A stretch of DNA of 60,302 nt from DASUHT01 sp038230835 (GTDB taxonomy: Bacteria; Actinomycetota; Thermoleophilia; Gaiellales; JAICJC01), in the NCBI GenBank assembly GCA_038230835.1, contig JBBRMM010000019.1, positions 1 through 60,302 on the forward strand. Reading direction: 5' to 3'. Below are positions 23,084-31,881 of the stretch, one piece after another. The translations under genes were made by a program, and so were the position numbers. Within the stretch, counting starts at the first letter, position 1. Each line of letters starts with the position of its first letter. The notes under the pieces were generated by a model. The model was not told where the DNA came from. It did no database searches and saw only the letters and a program-made list of their open reading frames with translations.

Positions 23084-24715
23084 ATGCCGACTGTCCTGCG
23101 AGTGTTCGTCCAGCGCCGATGGCCGCCCCTGCTGGCGGCCTGCTCGACCATCGGCTACGGCGTCGCGGTGCTCGGGTTCGGACTCGACTTCAGGCCGCTG
23201 CACAACGACGAGGGCGTGACGCTCGGTGTGGCCTCTCAGCCGTCGATCGCGGACGTGCTGCACACCGCGATCGACGTCCGCCACGGCCCGCCGCTGCACT
23301 ACGTGCTGGTGCACCTGTCGCTGCTCTGGCGCGACGACATCCTCGGCCTGCGAACCCCTTCGGCCCTGCTCGGAATCGTGGCGGTGGCGGTCAGCTTCGG
23401 CGCCGGCCGTGAACTCATCGGGCGCGCGGGCGGCGCTGTGGTGTCGGTGTGCGTGGCGACCTCCCCGGTGGTGATCCATCTCGGCCAGTTCGCCCGTGGC
23501 TACACCGCCATGATCGCCGCCGCCTTCGCCAGTCTGTGGGTGATGCTCGTGCTGGTGCGTACACGCCGTCTGCGGTGGGTTCCGGTGTACGCCCTGACGG
23601 CGCTGCTCCTGGTCGCCGCGCACCCGTTCGGGCTGTTCGCCCTCGGCTCCGAACTGGCGCTTGTGGTCGGCTTCAGCGTGGCGCCGCGCTTCCGCGGGAC
23701 GCGGCTCGACCGGAGGACGCTTATGGTGCCCGGGCTTGCGCTGCTGCTCGGGGCTGCGGCGTTGATCGGGCTGCGCCAGGTCTACGCACCGCTTCAGGAC
23801 AAGTACCGGGTTGGAGAGGGCGGCCCGGTCGTCGACCTCGGTTCGAGCGCGTTCTGGCACCGGCTGGGAGGCCACGTCACGGGTAGCACGATCCCGGCGC
23901 TCGAGTTGCTGCTGGCGGTGGCGGTGCTCGCCGGGATCGGCGTCCTGCTTGCTACCAACCGCCGGGCCGCCGTGGTGGTTGTGGTCTGGCTCGCGCTGCC
24001 GATCGGCGCCCTGCAACTGCTGACGGCGGCGTCGTCCGACTTCGCCCCGGAGCGGCACCTGAGCTTCCTGCTGCCGGGATACACCGTGGCCTTCGCCGCG
24101 CTGGTGGTCGAGATCGGTCGGAGGCTGCGCGGGACACGGTCGGCGGTGGTCGCGGCGCTGCTCGCGGCCGGACTTCTCGCCCCGGCCGTGGTGGCGGACG
24201 TCAACGACCTGGGCAACTTCGACTCCAGCTTACGCGACGCGAGCCTCGCCCTGGCCTCGCGCTTCACCACCTCGGACGTGCTGCTGACGACGGCCGGCAA
24301 GTCCGAGCCCGGGGAGGATCCACGCGAGTACGGCGCCTACGCGGCACTGGCGGCGCCCGACGAGTCGCCGCTGGCGCTGTGGCAGGGCACCGACCGGCCG
24401 CTCCGCTGCACGCTGGTGACGCAGGTCGAGCAGCGGCCGGCGCCGGACCGGGTGTGGATGCTCGTCCGCCCGACCGATCCTCGGGTGCTCGCCGCGGCGC
24501 TGCTGCGAGCCGGAGCGGTGACCGCCGACGCTTACGGGTCGTTCGTCCTGGCCTCTGCACCGGTACCCCAGCTCACCCCACAAAATGCGCTGTACGTCGG
24601 TGCCCACCTGTGGGCGGCGGCGGTCGAGGCGCAACCCGACGTGCACGACTTTCGCCGGATGGCGCGCCTGTACCGCACGGCGCTCCTGCTGGACAAGCTG
24701 GGCCGCTGCCGCTGA
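23084..24715 (+). CDS. Polytopic membrane glycosyltransferase-like protein (GT-C, PMT/ArnT-like)
   Basis: 543 residues with roughly ten helices up to about residue 380 and a soluble C-terminal part. The first extracytoplasmic loop has PLHNDEGVTLGVASQ, the acidic D-E pair that GT-C enzymes place there, and HGPPLHYVLVHLSLLW follows, as in ArnT/PMT proteins. Such enzymes use polyprenyl-phosphate sugars as donors, which fits the divergent GT2 57 bp away. A GATAAT box lies 11 nt upstream of the ATG. The exact acceptor is unknown. Confidence 0.8.
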   Translation: MPTVLRVFVQRRWPPLLAACSTIGYGVAVLGFGLDFRPLHNDEGVTLGVASQPSIADVLHTAIDVRHGPPLHYVLVHLSLLWRDDILGLRTPSALLGIVAVAVSFGAGRELIGRAGGAVVSVCVATSPVVIHLGQFARGYTAMIAAAFASLWVMLVLVRTRRLRWVPVYALTALLLVAAHPFGLFALGSELALVVGFSVAPRFRGTRLDRRTLMVPGLALLLGAAALIGLRQVYAPLQDKYRVGEGGPVVDLGSSAFWHRLGGHVTGSTIPALELLLAVAVLAGIGVLLATNRRAAVVVVVWLALPIGALQLLTAASSDFAPERHLSFLLPGYTVAFAALVVEIGRRLRGTRSAVVAALLAAGLLAPAVVADVNDLGNFDSSLRDASLALASRFTTSDVLLTTAGKSEPGEDPREYGAYAALAAPDESPLALWQGTDRPLRCTLVTQVEQRPAPDRVWMLVRPTDPRVLAAALLRAGAVTADAYGSFVLASAPVPQLTPQNALYVGAHLWAAAVEAQPDVHDFRRMARLYRTALLLDKLGRCR

Positions 24716-24740
24716 TCGGTGTGGCGGCTTCGTCCCGATT

Positions 24741-25018
24741 CCGTGTCGCGGTCCGTACGGGGTCTGACCCCAGGGTGGGGGTGGCCACCCGAATGGGTGG
24801 GGTGGTCGGACCGACCTTGACGGTCTGCGCCCTCGGCGGTTGGGGGCTGTCGAGTCGGGGCGGCTGGGGCGGTGCCAGGCCTTGTAACGACAGGACCTTG
24901 TATGTGCCTGGATCGCGGCGGCTCCTTACAAGGCGCTGGGACACCGGGGGCTCGCGGGTTGCTGTTCTGCGCATCTTTGCAACGAAACCGTGCCCCGGTC
25001 CGTACGGGGTCTGACCCC
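24741..25018. repeat. Pair of REP-like palindromic repeats in the gap after the GT-C gene
   Basis: A 31-bp sequence occurs twice in direct orientation, at 24741-24771 and 24988-25018, with 29 of 31 positions identical. Each copy contains the palindrome GGGGTC-T-GACCCC preceded by GTCCGTAC. Between them an 8-bp inverted repeat CCTTGTAA/TTACAAGG (24880-24887 and 24926-24933) could form another stem. The 320-bp gap has no gene. This resembles REP/BIME elements spread by RAYT (Y1) transposases; no such transposase is in the window. Confidence 0.6.
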
Positions 25019-25036
25019 GGGGTTGGTGGGGGTGAC

Positions 25037-26497
25037 TCAGGCGAGGGCGGCGTGGGCTTCTGCGGCGAGCACCGAGAAGTCGATCTGCGACCCGGTGACC
25101 TCCGCCAGCAGTTCGTCCGCCGTCAGCGACTGGCCGAGCGCCCACAGCTCCCGCAACAGGTGGCCGGCCTCGCGGCGGCGGTACCAGTCGTCCCCGTACC
25201 GTCCGCGGAGGTGGTCGCGCAGTTGCGCCTCGAACGCCCACGCACGCAGATAGCAGGTGCAGTAGAAACCGCCGTCCACGTCTTCCAGGTAGTCGCTGGT
25301 CGGGTAGCGCACACCTATCGCATCGGACAGCAGGTCGGCGTAGCGCGCGGGCAGCGTCGGCAGATCGGCCCCTCTGTGCAGCTCCAGTTCGTAGCTCAGT
25401 TTGGCGGCGTAGCGGCGAATGAAGTAGAGCTTGGTGAGGGCTGCGAACTCGACGTACTCTCGCACGGGGCCGAAGTCCAGCCGGCGTGCGAGCCAATGCG
25501 GATCTTCGGTCAGATGCTCGATCAGGAACGCGAACCCCTCGGTGACCGCATTGTCTCCGAGGATCCGAAGCTCCGCCGCGAGGTCGCGGTCGGTGTGGGC
25601 GAAGTGCTCGGTGTGCCCGGCCTCGTGAAACAGGGCCTGGTAATCGTCCCGGCCGCCCTGCGGCAGCATGACCAGGATCACCCGGTCGGGCACGCGCACC
25701 GGCGCGCAGAAGGCGCGCGGGCGCTTGTTCGGGCGCGATTCGACGTCCAGCTCGACGTTGCGCTGGCCGTCCAGGTCGACGCCGAGGTCGGCCAGAGTTG
25801 CGCGCAGCGCCGGCAGCGCCCGATCCGACCGGAACCCGGCGTCGAACTCGGGCGCCCGCCACAGCCGCGCCATGTCCGCAGGCGATGCGTCCGCCAGGCT
25901 GAGGCCGAGCCGGTCGCCGAGCATGCGATCGATCCGCCGCCGGTAGAGCTCGCACGTCTCCTCGAGGAACGTGCGCGTGGAAAGCTCGAGACCCGCCGGG
26001 TCGTACCCGAACCGCTCGTACAGCGACAGCACGGTGGGCGCGCCGAGCTGTGCGGTCAGCTCGCGCTCGCGGGTCACGGTCTCGGCCAGTATCGGGTTCA
26101 GGTGCTGGTCGGTCACGGCGCACCGGCGTGCCTGCAGGTCGCGCCGCCGGGCCGGGTCGGGTTCGTTCATCAGGCGGGGTCGCACACCGCGATAGGGGAT
26201 CGGTTCGCCGTGGAACTCGACGGTCAGCTCGGCCTCGGTGTTGGCCGCCAGTTCGGACAGGTGCTTGACCCCGTTTCCGACGAAGGCTTCGCCGGCGAAC
26301 CTGCGCAGCTCCCGATGCGCCCCCGCTTCGTCCAGCGCGCGCACCTGCTCGAGAGTGGACAGTGCGGGGTAGCGGTCGTAGACGGCTGCCATCTCGAGTG
26401 TGTGCTTGAGGCCCGCGGAGTGCCGGTAGTACTCCTCGAGCGCCTCGGCCGTCATCTCCTCGACCTGCTCGCGGAACGTCGTGACCGGCAGCGGCAT
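25037..26497 (-). CDS. Zinc metallopeptidase with HEAGH motif (M3/gluzincin-like)
   Basis: 486 residues, mostly helical. The active site is ALFHEAGHTEHFAH (HExxH, about residue 295) and a downstream glutamate sits in NAVTEGFAFLIEHL, about 30 residues later, as expected for a gluzincin. No signal peptide or membrane segment is present, so it is probably cytoplasmic. Family membership below the gluzincin level is not certain; M3 oligopeptidases are usually longer. ATG 26497 is 6 nt from a TAGTGT box. Confidence 0.82.
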   Translation of the reverse strand: MPLPVTTFREQVEEMTAEALEEYYRHSAGLKHTLEMAAVYDRYPALSTLEQVRALDEAGAHRELRRFAGEAFVGNGVKHLSELAANTEAELTVEFHGEPIPYRGVRPRLMNEPDPARRRDLQARRCAVTDQHLNPILAETVTRERELTAQLGAPTVLSLYERFGYDPAGLELSTRTFLEETCELYRRRIDRMLGDRLGLSLADASPADMARLWRAPEFDAGFRSDRALPALRATLADLGVDLDGQRNVELDVESRPNKRPRAFCAPVRVPDRVILVMLPQGGRDDYQALFHEAGHTEHFAHTDRDLAAELRILGDNAVTEGFAFLIEHLTEDPHWLARRLDFGPVREYVEFAALTKLYFIRRYAAKLSYELELHRGADLPTLPARYADLLSDAIGVRYPTSDYLEDVDGGFYCTCYLRAWAFEAQLRDHLRGRYGDDWYRRREAGHLLRELWALGQSLTADELLAEVTGSQIDFSVLAAEAHAALA

Positions 26498-26515
26498 CGC
26501 CGTACACTAACCGGC
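26498..26515. promoter_or_regulatory. Bidirectional leaderless promoter with overlapping -10 boxes
   Basis: Only 18 bp separate the divergent start codons. On the plus strand TACACT (26503-26508) is 7 nt before GTG 26516. On the minus strand TAGTGT (26509-26504) is 6 nt before ATG 26497. The boxes share five bases. A plus-strand -35-like GTGACC lies at 26481-26486 (16-bp spacer), inside the peptidase coding sequence. Neither gene has room for a Shine-Dalgarno. Confidence 0.6.
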
Positions 26516-27931
26516 GTGCCTGCGCCGCTCGCCAGAGGTGAGGAGATCGAGCTGACCGTGGAGAGCCTCGCCCACGGCGGGCGCGGCGTCGCCCGGTACG
26601 GGGAGCTGGTGGTGTTCGTCACCCGCTCGCTGCCCGGCGACCGCGTGCGCGCCCGGGTGACCAAGTTCAAGCGCCGCTACGCGGAGGCGCGCATGGTGGA
26701 GCTGCTCTCGCCGGGTCCGGGCCGGGTGGAGGCGCGCTGCGCTCACTTCGGCGTCTGCGGCGGCTGTGCGTGGCAGGACCTCGAGTATGCGCAGCAGCTC
26801 GTCCACAAGCAGTCGCAGGTGGACGACGCGCTGCGCCGGCTGGGCGGGCTGGACGGATTCGAGCTGCGGCCGATCCTCGGCGCCTCGGCGATCTACGGCT
26901 ACCGCAACAAGCTCGAGTATTCGTGGTCGCGTGGCGAGCGTGGGCCCTCGCTCGGGTTTCACCGTGCCGGTCGCTGGGATCAGCTGCTGGCGGTCGACCA
27001 CTGCCACATCGCCTCCGATGCCGGCAACGAGGTGCGCCGAGTGTTCGAGCACTGGGCGCGGGATGCCGAGCTGGAGGCGTACGACCAGCGGGCCGGCGTC
27101 GGGTATCTGCGCCATCTGGTGGTTCGCGAGGGGGTTCGCACCGGAGAGTTGCTTGCGATGCTGGTCACCGCGCCCGGTGACCCCCCGGCGGTGGAGCGGC
27201 TGGTGGAGCTGCTGCCGTCGACCGTGGTCGGCGTGGTCCACGCGGTGAACGACGGCCCGGCCGAGGTGACCTACGGGCTGGAGGCACGCACCGTGCACGG
27301 CCGCGACTGGTTCGCGGAGCGGATCGGCGGGATCGAGTTCCGCGTAAGCGCAGGTGCGTTCATGCAGACCAACACGGAGATGAGCGAGCGGCTCTACGAG
27401 TTGGCGCTCGCGCTCGGCGACCCGAGGGCTGACGACGTGGTGTGGGACCTGTACTGTGGGGCAGGCGCCATCGGCCTGCTGGCGGCGGCGGCCGGCGCAG
27501 GCCAGGTGTACGGGATCGAGATCTCGGCCGAATCGGTCAGCGCGGCCACCGACAACGCGCGGCGCAACGGGATCGCCAACGCCGAGTTCGCGCAGGGCGA
27601 CGTGGCGCGGGCGGTGCGCCCGTTGCTCGAGCGAGTGCCGCCGCCGACGCTCGCCTTCGTCGACCCACCCCGCGCAGGTCTCACGCCGAAGGCGGTGCGG
27701 AGGCTGATCGAGCTCGCTCCGCCGCGCATCGTGTACGTGTCATGCAACCCCACGACGCTCGCACCGAACGCCCGCCAGTTGGTCGACGCCGGCTACCGGC
27801 TCGAGGTTGTGCAGCCGGTGGACATGTTCCCGCACACCCCGCACATCGAGTGCGTCGCGCGGTTCTCGCGGTCGGGTGCTATTGCAGCATCGCCAGGAAT
27901 GCCGGCCCAACCGGAGACCCCAGACCGGTGA
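26516..27931 (+). CDS. rlmD: 23S rRNA (uracil-5-)-methyltransferase, RlmD/RumA type
   Basis: 471 residues. An N-terminal TRAM domain runs from ELTVESLAHGGRGVARYGE to about residue 65. The [4Fe-4S] ligands are in CAHFGVCGGCAWQDLEY with a fourth Cys further on. The SAM-binding motif is DLYCGAGAIGLLAAAAG. The catalytic cysteine is in YVSCNPTTLA, with the base Glu in the final HIECVARF. It methylates C5 of a uridine in 23S rRNA; the exact position, and RlmD versus a TrmA/RlmCD-type paralogue, cannot be fixed from sequence alone. Its 3' end overlaps the sedolisin gene by 53 bp tail to tail. Confidence 0.88.
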   Translation: MPAPLARGEEIELTVESLAHGGRGVARYGELVVFVTRSLPGDRVRARVTKFKRRYAEARMVELLSPGPGRVEARCAHFGVCGGCAWQDLEYAQQLVHKQSQVDDALRRLGGLDGFELRPILGASAIYGYRNKLEYSWSRGERGPSLGFHRAGRWDQLLAVDHCHIASDAGNEVRRVFEHWARDAELEAYDQRAGVGYLRHLVVREGVRTGELLAMLVTAPGDPPAVERLVELLPSTVVGVVHAVNDGPAEVTYGLEARTVHGRDWFAERIGGIEFRVSAGAFMQTNTEMSERLYELALALGDPRADDVVWDLYCGAGAIGLLAAAAGAGQVYGIEISAESVSAATDNARRNGIANAEFAQGDVARAVRPLLERVPPPTLAFVDPPRAGLTPKAVRRLIELAPPRIVYVSCNPTTLAPNARQLVDAGYRLEVVQPVDMFPHTPHIECVARFSRSGAIAASPGMPAQPETPDR

Positions 27932-29795
27932 CGGGATCCCAGCCCGGCAGCGTGTGCAGCGAGCTGTCGCGGTCGAGTGATCGCAGCCGGGTCACTATCT
28001 GACCGTTGGCAAGGAGTGCGTTCCGGAGCACCGCGAGCGTGCCGTGTGTCGAGGTGACGTCGTGGAGGGCCGCGCTGCCGGCAAGCCGGTACACGAGCGG
28101 GTTGAGGAACCCGTGCGGCACGCCGGAGGACTGGTCGGCGAGTGCCATCAGACCGGCCGTCAGCGGAGCCGACAGGCTGGTGCCGCCGATCCACGAGTCG
28201 ATGATCCGCCGGTGCCCGTTGGGATCGACGTAGGTCTGGGAGAAGACGACCCCGGTCTGCGGGTCGGCCACCATCGCCAGGTCGGGCTCCGCACGGTGCG
28301 CCGAGCCGTTGTAGGCCGCGAGGCCCGCCGGCACAACCCCGGCCTGGTACCACGGCTGCGTGAAGAAATGGCTGACGCCGCCGCCCGACCCGTAGGAGAA
28401 GTTGCCGGGGGCGGTCGGAGACCAGGCACTGCCGTTCCAGTCCGTGGTGGTCGTGCCCCAGCCCGACTCCCACAGATACTGACCGCTCGAACCGATCGCG
28501 AGGCTCGTCCCTCCGACCGAGGTCACCCACGGGCTGGAGTCGGGAAAGCCGACCGACACCTTGCCGGTGGCGGCCGCGTTGTCGCCGTCGTCGCCGGAGG
28601 CGAAGTAGACGCCCATCCCCTGGGCCGCAGCCTGCTGGAACACCGAGTTCATGGCCCGCAGCTCGCCCTTCGACGCCAGCGACTCCGGGAGATCCCAGCT
28701 GTTGGAGACGATGTTCGCGAGGTGGTTGTCGACCACGTAGTTGACCGCCTGATCGAGCCCTCGGGCGTCGTTGGTCGCGCCCACATAGACGATCTTCGCC
28801 CGGGGTGCCACAGCGTGCGCCCACTCCACGTCAAGCGCCTGCTCGATGTACCAGTCCCGTGTCTGTGACGGGTCCTTGGGGTACTTGAGCGTGCCCGGGG
28901 CGACGATCTGGCGGAAGTTGCCGCCGTTGAGCTTGGGGAGCCCGAACTCACTCGAGAAGTGGTTGGCGTCACCCACGATGGTCGGCGAGAAGAAGGCTCC
29001 GGTGATCGCGATCGTCTGACCGGACCCGTCCAGCCCGCGGCGGCGCAGTTGGTCGATGCCGTAGGCGGAGTCGATCTGCGCCGGCTGGTAGCCGCAGATG
29101 ATCCACGGCAGTGGGGCACCGGGATCGAACGGGTTACGAAAGGCGGTGCTCTGGCGCTCGTCCCACCATTTCGAGCACGGACCGACCGAGCGTCCCGACG
29201 GCGGAGGCGGCGGTGCCGAGTGGTGCTCGGGTCGCGCCAGGCTGAGCGCGCCGTCCAGTCCGGTGATCGCACTCACGGCGGGTGCGAGCGGCTGCGGGAT
29301 GGTCGGGTCGCGATCCGGCGCGCCGACCAACGTGCCGTCCACGCGGTACAGGTTTTCGTTGACCGCGAACGCCCGCTCGACTTGCGCGACCGTGCCCGAG
29401 GCCGAGACGAAGAGCCGGTTCTGCGGCACCTCGATGATCGAGAACCCCTGGCTGGCGAGCCACTGCCTGACCGTGTTCACCGAGCTCTGCGACGGCGAGT
29501 ACACGGCGCGGAACTGCGACGGGGTGAGCCAGTGGTGGTAGGTCGGACTGCCCGGGGTGTAGAGCGCGTGGAGCCGGCTCTGCAGGTCGCCGCTCGCCTG
29601 CCAGCCCAGCCAGACCGAGAAGACGAGCCGGTTGGATGCCGGTTCGGCGCGCGCCCGGTGCAGCGGCGTCGCCCAACCGGGCTGGGTGTCGGCCACGATC
29701 GCAGGCGTACCCGCAGCGGCACCCCCGGGAGTTCCCAGGAGAAGGCCGCAGAGGAGAGGCGCGGGCAGCAGGCGGAGCGCTCGGAAGGAGCCCAT
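27879..29795 (-). CDS. Secreted sedolisin (S53) serine-carboxyl peptidase with propeptide
   Basis: 638 residues from ATG 29795 (GTG 29804 also possible). A signal peptide (residues ~1-30) is followed by a Pro-kumamolisin activation domain (to ~190) containing YHHWLTPSQFRAVYSPS. The catalytic triad is E and D of IEQALDVEWAHA and the serine of IGGTSLSAPLTAG; the oxyanion Asp is in YFASGDDGDN. A calcium site near HDVTSTHG..DPVTGLGSP at the C-terminus is typical. It is an acid-active extracellular endopeptidase. It converges on rlmD and lies 33 bp downstream of the minus-strand membrane-protein gene. Confidence 0.93.
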   Translation of the reverse strand: MGSFRALRLLPAPLLCGLLLGTPGGAAAGTPAIVADTQPGWATPLHRARAEPASNRLVFSVWLGWQASGDLQSRLHALYTPGSPTYHHWLTPSQFRAVYSPSQSSVNTVRQWLASQGFSIIEVPQNRLFVSASGTVAQVERAFAVNENLYRVDGTLVGAPDRDPTIPQPLAPAVSAITGLDGALSLARPEHHSAPPPPPSGRSVGPCSKWWDERQSTAFRNPFDPGAPLPWIICGYQPAQIDSAYGIDQLRRRGLDGSGQTIAITGAFFSPTIVGDANHFSSEFGLPKLNGGNFRQIVAPGTLKYPKDPSQTRDWYIEQALDVEWAHAVAPRAKIVYVGATNDARGLDQAVNYVVDNHLANIVSNSWDLPESLASKGELRAMNSVFQQAAAQGMGVYFASGDDGDNAAATGKVSVGFPDSSPWVTSVGGTSLAIGSSGQYLWESGWGTTTTDWNGSAWSPTAPGNFSYGSGGGVSHFFTQPWYQAGVVPAGLAAYNGSAHRAEPDLAMVADPQTGVVFSQTYVDPNGHRRIIDSWIGGTSLSAPLTAGLMALADQSSGVPHGFLNPLVYRLAGSAALHDVTSTHGTLAVLRNALLANGQIVTRLRSLDRDSSLHTLPGWDPVTGLGSPVGPAFLAMLQ

Positions 29796-29828
29796 TCTTT
29801 GCACTATCGTCAGCGTGCTAGCGGAAAC

Positions 29829-30560
29829 TCACTCCCGATCGGGGGAATCGCGCGTCCCCCGCCGACCGTGCCACAGCCGGTCGGCGTTGGTCGCGAGGAA
29901 GGCCGCCGAGAGCAGCGGGAGCGCGGGCAGCGCGGTGGCAAAATGGTCGGCGAGCGCGAAGGTGACGCCGAAGGACGCGGTCATCGCACCCCACGTGGCC
30001 CACGGTCGAAGACTCAGACGAGTGGTTGCGGCCGCGAACAGCGCGAAGAAGATGAAGTCGCTCGACCCGATCTGGGCCACCGCGTAGGTACCGGGAGGGT
30101 GCAGGTTGAGCGCCAGGTCGTCCAGCACCCCGGGGTGATGCGCGACGATCTCGTGCGTGGGACCCGCCGCAACACTGTAGATGTCCACCGCCGCCACCAG
30201 CACGGCGATGCCGACGATCTCGGCCGTCGACTTGAGGACGCCGGCCAGCGTGATCCCGATCAGCGTGGCCGCGACGAGCTTGACCAGGGTCGCCGGGGTG
30301 GCGGGGTAGCCCAGGCGGATCAGCGCCGCCGCGACCGCTGCCGCCCCCGCCGCGCCGATCAGCAGCCGCGGTCCGAGTGGGTGGGCGGACCGGAACGCCT
30401 GCACGACCAGCGTTGCCAGGGGCAGCGACACGAGCGCGAGAAACACCAGCTGGCCGTTGGTCCCCGGGTCGCCCAGGTGCGGTGCCGCGATGTCCACCGC
30501 TGCCAGAGCCGCCAGGGCGCCGACCGCCAGTCGCGCATCGACGCTGCTAGTCGTGTTCAT
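29829..30560 (-). CDS. Polytopic membrane protein, function unknown
   Basis: 243 residues, seven or so hydrophobic segments, with a charged C-terminal tail. Motifs such as VAQIGSSDFIFFALFAA and FGVTFALADHFATALPALPLL do not point to a family I can name with confidence. SSDFIFF in a late helix recalls intramembrane aspartyl proteases of the presenilin type, but no paired YD/GxGD motif is clear. It overlaps the end of the upstream cation-efflux gene by 14 bp, so it is part of the same operon. Confidence 0.65.
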   Translation of the reverse strand: MNTTSSVDARLAVGALAALAAVDIAAPHLGDPGTNGQLVFLALVSLPLATLVVQAFRSAHPLGPRLLIGAAGAAAVAAALIRLGYPATPATLVKLVAATLIGITLAGVLKSTAEIVGIAVLVAAVDIYSVAAGPTHEIVAHHPGVLDDLALNLHPPGTYAVAQIGSSDFIFFALFAAATTRLSLRPWATWGAMTASFGVTFALADHFATALPALPLLSAAFLATNADRLWHGRRGTRDSPDRE

Positions 30561-31221
30561 GTCCGCGGATCGTTCGCCAAGATTGCACCGTGATGCGCAG
30601 GATGACGGCGGTGATCACGAGTGCGATCAGCGGGTCGGCGACCGACACCCCGGCCCACACGACGAGCGCGCTTGCGATCACCGACAGGCTCACCCACGCG
30701 TCGGCCCGGGCGTGATTGCCGTCGGCGATCAGGGCCGGGCTGTCGAGCGTTCGGCCGGCACGGCTGCGCACGATCGCCGCCATCCAGTTGCCGGCGAACC
30801 CGATCGCACCGGCCGCGGCCAGCGCGGCGAGATGGGTCGGGGGGTGCGGGTGAAGCAGCCGCTGGGCCGCTTCGAAGCCGGCCACACAGGCACTCACGAA
30901 GATCGCCAGCACGACGCCCAGGCCGGCCACCCGCTCGGCGCGCGGCGAGCGCAGCGCGAATGCCACCCCGAGCGGTACCGCGGTCAGCGCGTCGCCGGCG
31001 TTGTGGATCAGGTCGGCCAGCAGCGCCACCGAGCCTGAGAGAGCGAACACGACCGCCTGTGCCGCGGCGGCCGCGCCCAGCACGGCCAGCGCGATCGCGA
31101 CTGCGCGGACGCCCTCGCGGGAGCGCGTGATCGACGGGTCGACAAGACCGTGGGAGTGTCCGTGGCCACGGTTGTGGTGCCCCGGCTCGGGGTGATGGTG
31201 GTGGCCGGGGGGTGAGGTCAT
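30547..31221 (-). CDS. Short cation diffusion facilitator (CDF) transporter
   Basis: 224 residues. A His-rich N-terminus (two HHH runs and HGHSHG) precedes six helices. The metal sites are DLIHNAGD (TM2) and DGNHARAD (TM5), matching the HxxxD pattern of Zn/Cd/Co exporters. The cytoplasmic C-terminal domain of about 80 residues found in most CDFs is absent; the protein stops just after TM6 with TIRGHEHD. It would export divalent metal by proton antiport. It follows the UDG-family gene by 9 bp. Confidence 0.88.
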   Translation of the reverse strand: MTSPPGHHHHPEPGHHNRGHGHSHGLVDPSITRSREGVRAVAIALAVLGAAAAAQAVVFALSGSVALLADLIHNAGDALTAVPLGVAFALRSPRAERVAGLGVVLAIFVSACVAGFEAAQRLLHPHPPTHLAALAAAGAIGFAGNWMAAIVRSRAGRTLDSPALIADGNHARADAWVSLSVIASALVVWAGVSVADPLIALVITAVILRITVQSWRTIRGHEHD

Positions 31222-31230
31222 GGCTGGAGT

Positions 31231-31830
31231 TCAGTATGGCGGCTGGTTCTCGTACCAGCCGCCGAGGGCCTTGAAGGCGAGCCAGAACGCCTGTTTGGCG
31301 GCCGCGTCGTTCAGCGAGGCGTCGATATCCGGCACCGGCAGCAGCTCGATCGTCGGCGTCCACTGCATGATGCTGCCGATCTCGCCTTCGGCGCCGACCG
31401 AGAGCGGGAACCGGATCGAGTCGACGAATCCCCGCGCGTCGTCGCCCATCACCACCAGCATGCGCGGCTGGGTGATGTGGATCTCACGCGTCAGCCACTC
31501 CCGAGCCAGTGCCAGGTCGTCGTCGTCGGGGTCGATGGCGGCCTTCAGGCAGTCCGTGCCGTACAGCATCAGGGGGTCGATCCGCAGCCGCTGGAGGCTT
31601 TTCAGGATGGCCTGGCCGGCACGGCCGAAGAAGGCGACCCCCTCCTGCACCTCGGCCGGTTGGGGGCCGTACTTGATCATCATGATGTCGGCCAGCGGGT
31701 GGCCCGTGCCCGACACCGGTGTGACACTCGGGTGCCGCTGTGCCAGAGCTTCGGCGATTTCGTGCCCGAGACGGTTGATCTCGGCGATCGCCTTGGCCTG
31801 GTAGCGCTCGTAGATCTGGTCGTCCGCCAC
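31231..31830 (-). CDS. Uracil-DNA-glycosylase superfamily protein
   Basis: 199 residues from GTG 31830, which has AGGA 8 nt upstream; TTG 31836 is also in frame but sits too close to the AGGA. The segment PLADIMMIKYGPQPAEVQEG then FFGRAGQAIL aligns with the family-4 UDG motif 1 and following helix, and YGTDCLKA with its second strand. LVVMGDDA follows. The catalytic motif 2 appears degenerate and the four iron-sulphur cysteines of family 4 are not seen. Base-excision activity is plausible but unproven. Confidence 0.7.
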   Translation of the reverse strand: MADDQIYERYQAKAIAEINRLGHEIAEALAQRHPSVTPVSGTGHPLADIMMIKYGPQPAEVQEGVAFFGRAGQAILKSLQRLRIDPLMLYGTDCLKAAIDPDDDDLALAREWLTREIHITQPRMLVVMGDDARGFVDSIRFPLSVGAEGEIGSIMQWTPTIELLPVPDIDASLNDAAAKQAFWLAFKALGGWYENQPPY

Positions 31831-31881
31831 GGTCAACGTCCTGATATTCGGCGGTCGGCGGCCGAAGCCTCCCGCCCGCGG

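Noticed and set aside
22061..24058. Extension of the GT2 reading frame upstream of 23047 through the GT-C-like gene
   Set aside because: The added sequence is low-complexity Arg/Gln/His text antisense to a membrane protein; the GT2 family begins near 23026.
24872..26515. Long open plus-strand frame upstream of rlmD, opposite the HEAGH metallopeptidase
   Set aside because: It is the GC-rich complement of a well-supported gene; its translation is His/Arg/Gly-rich with no domain, and rlmD has its own start and promoter at 26516.
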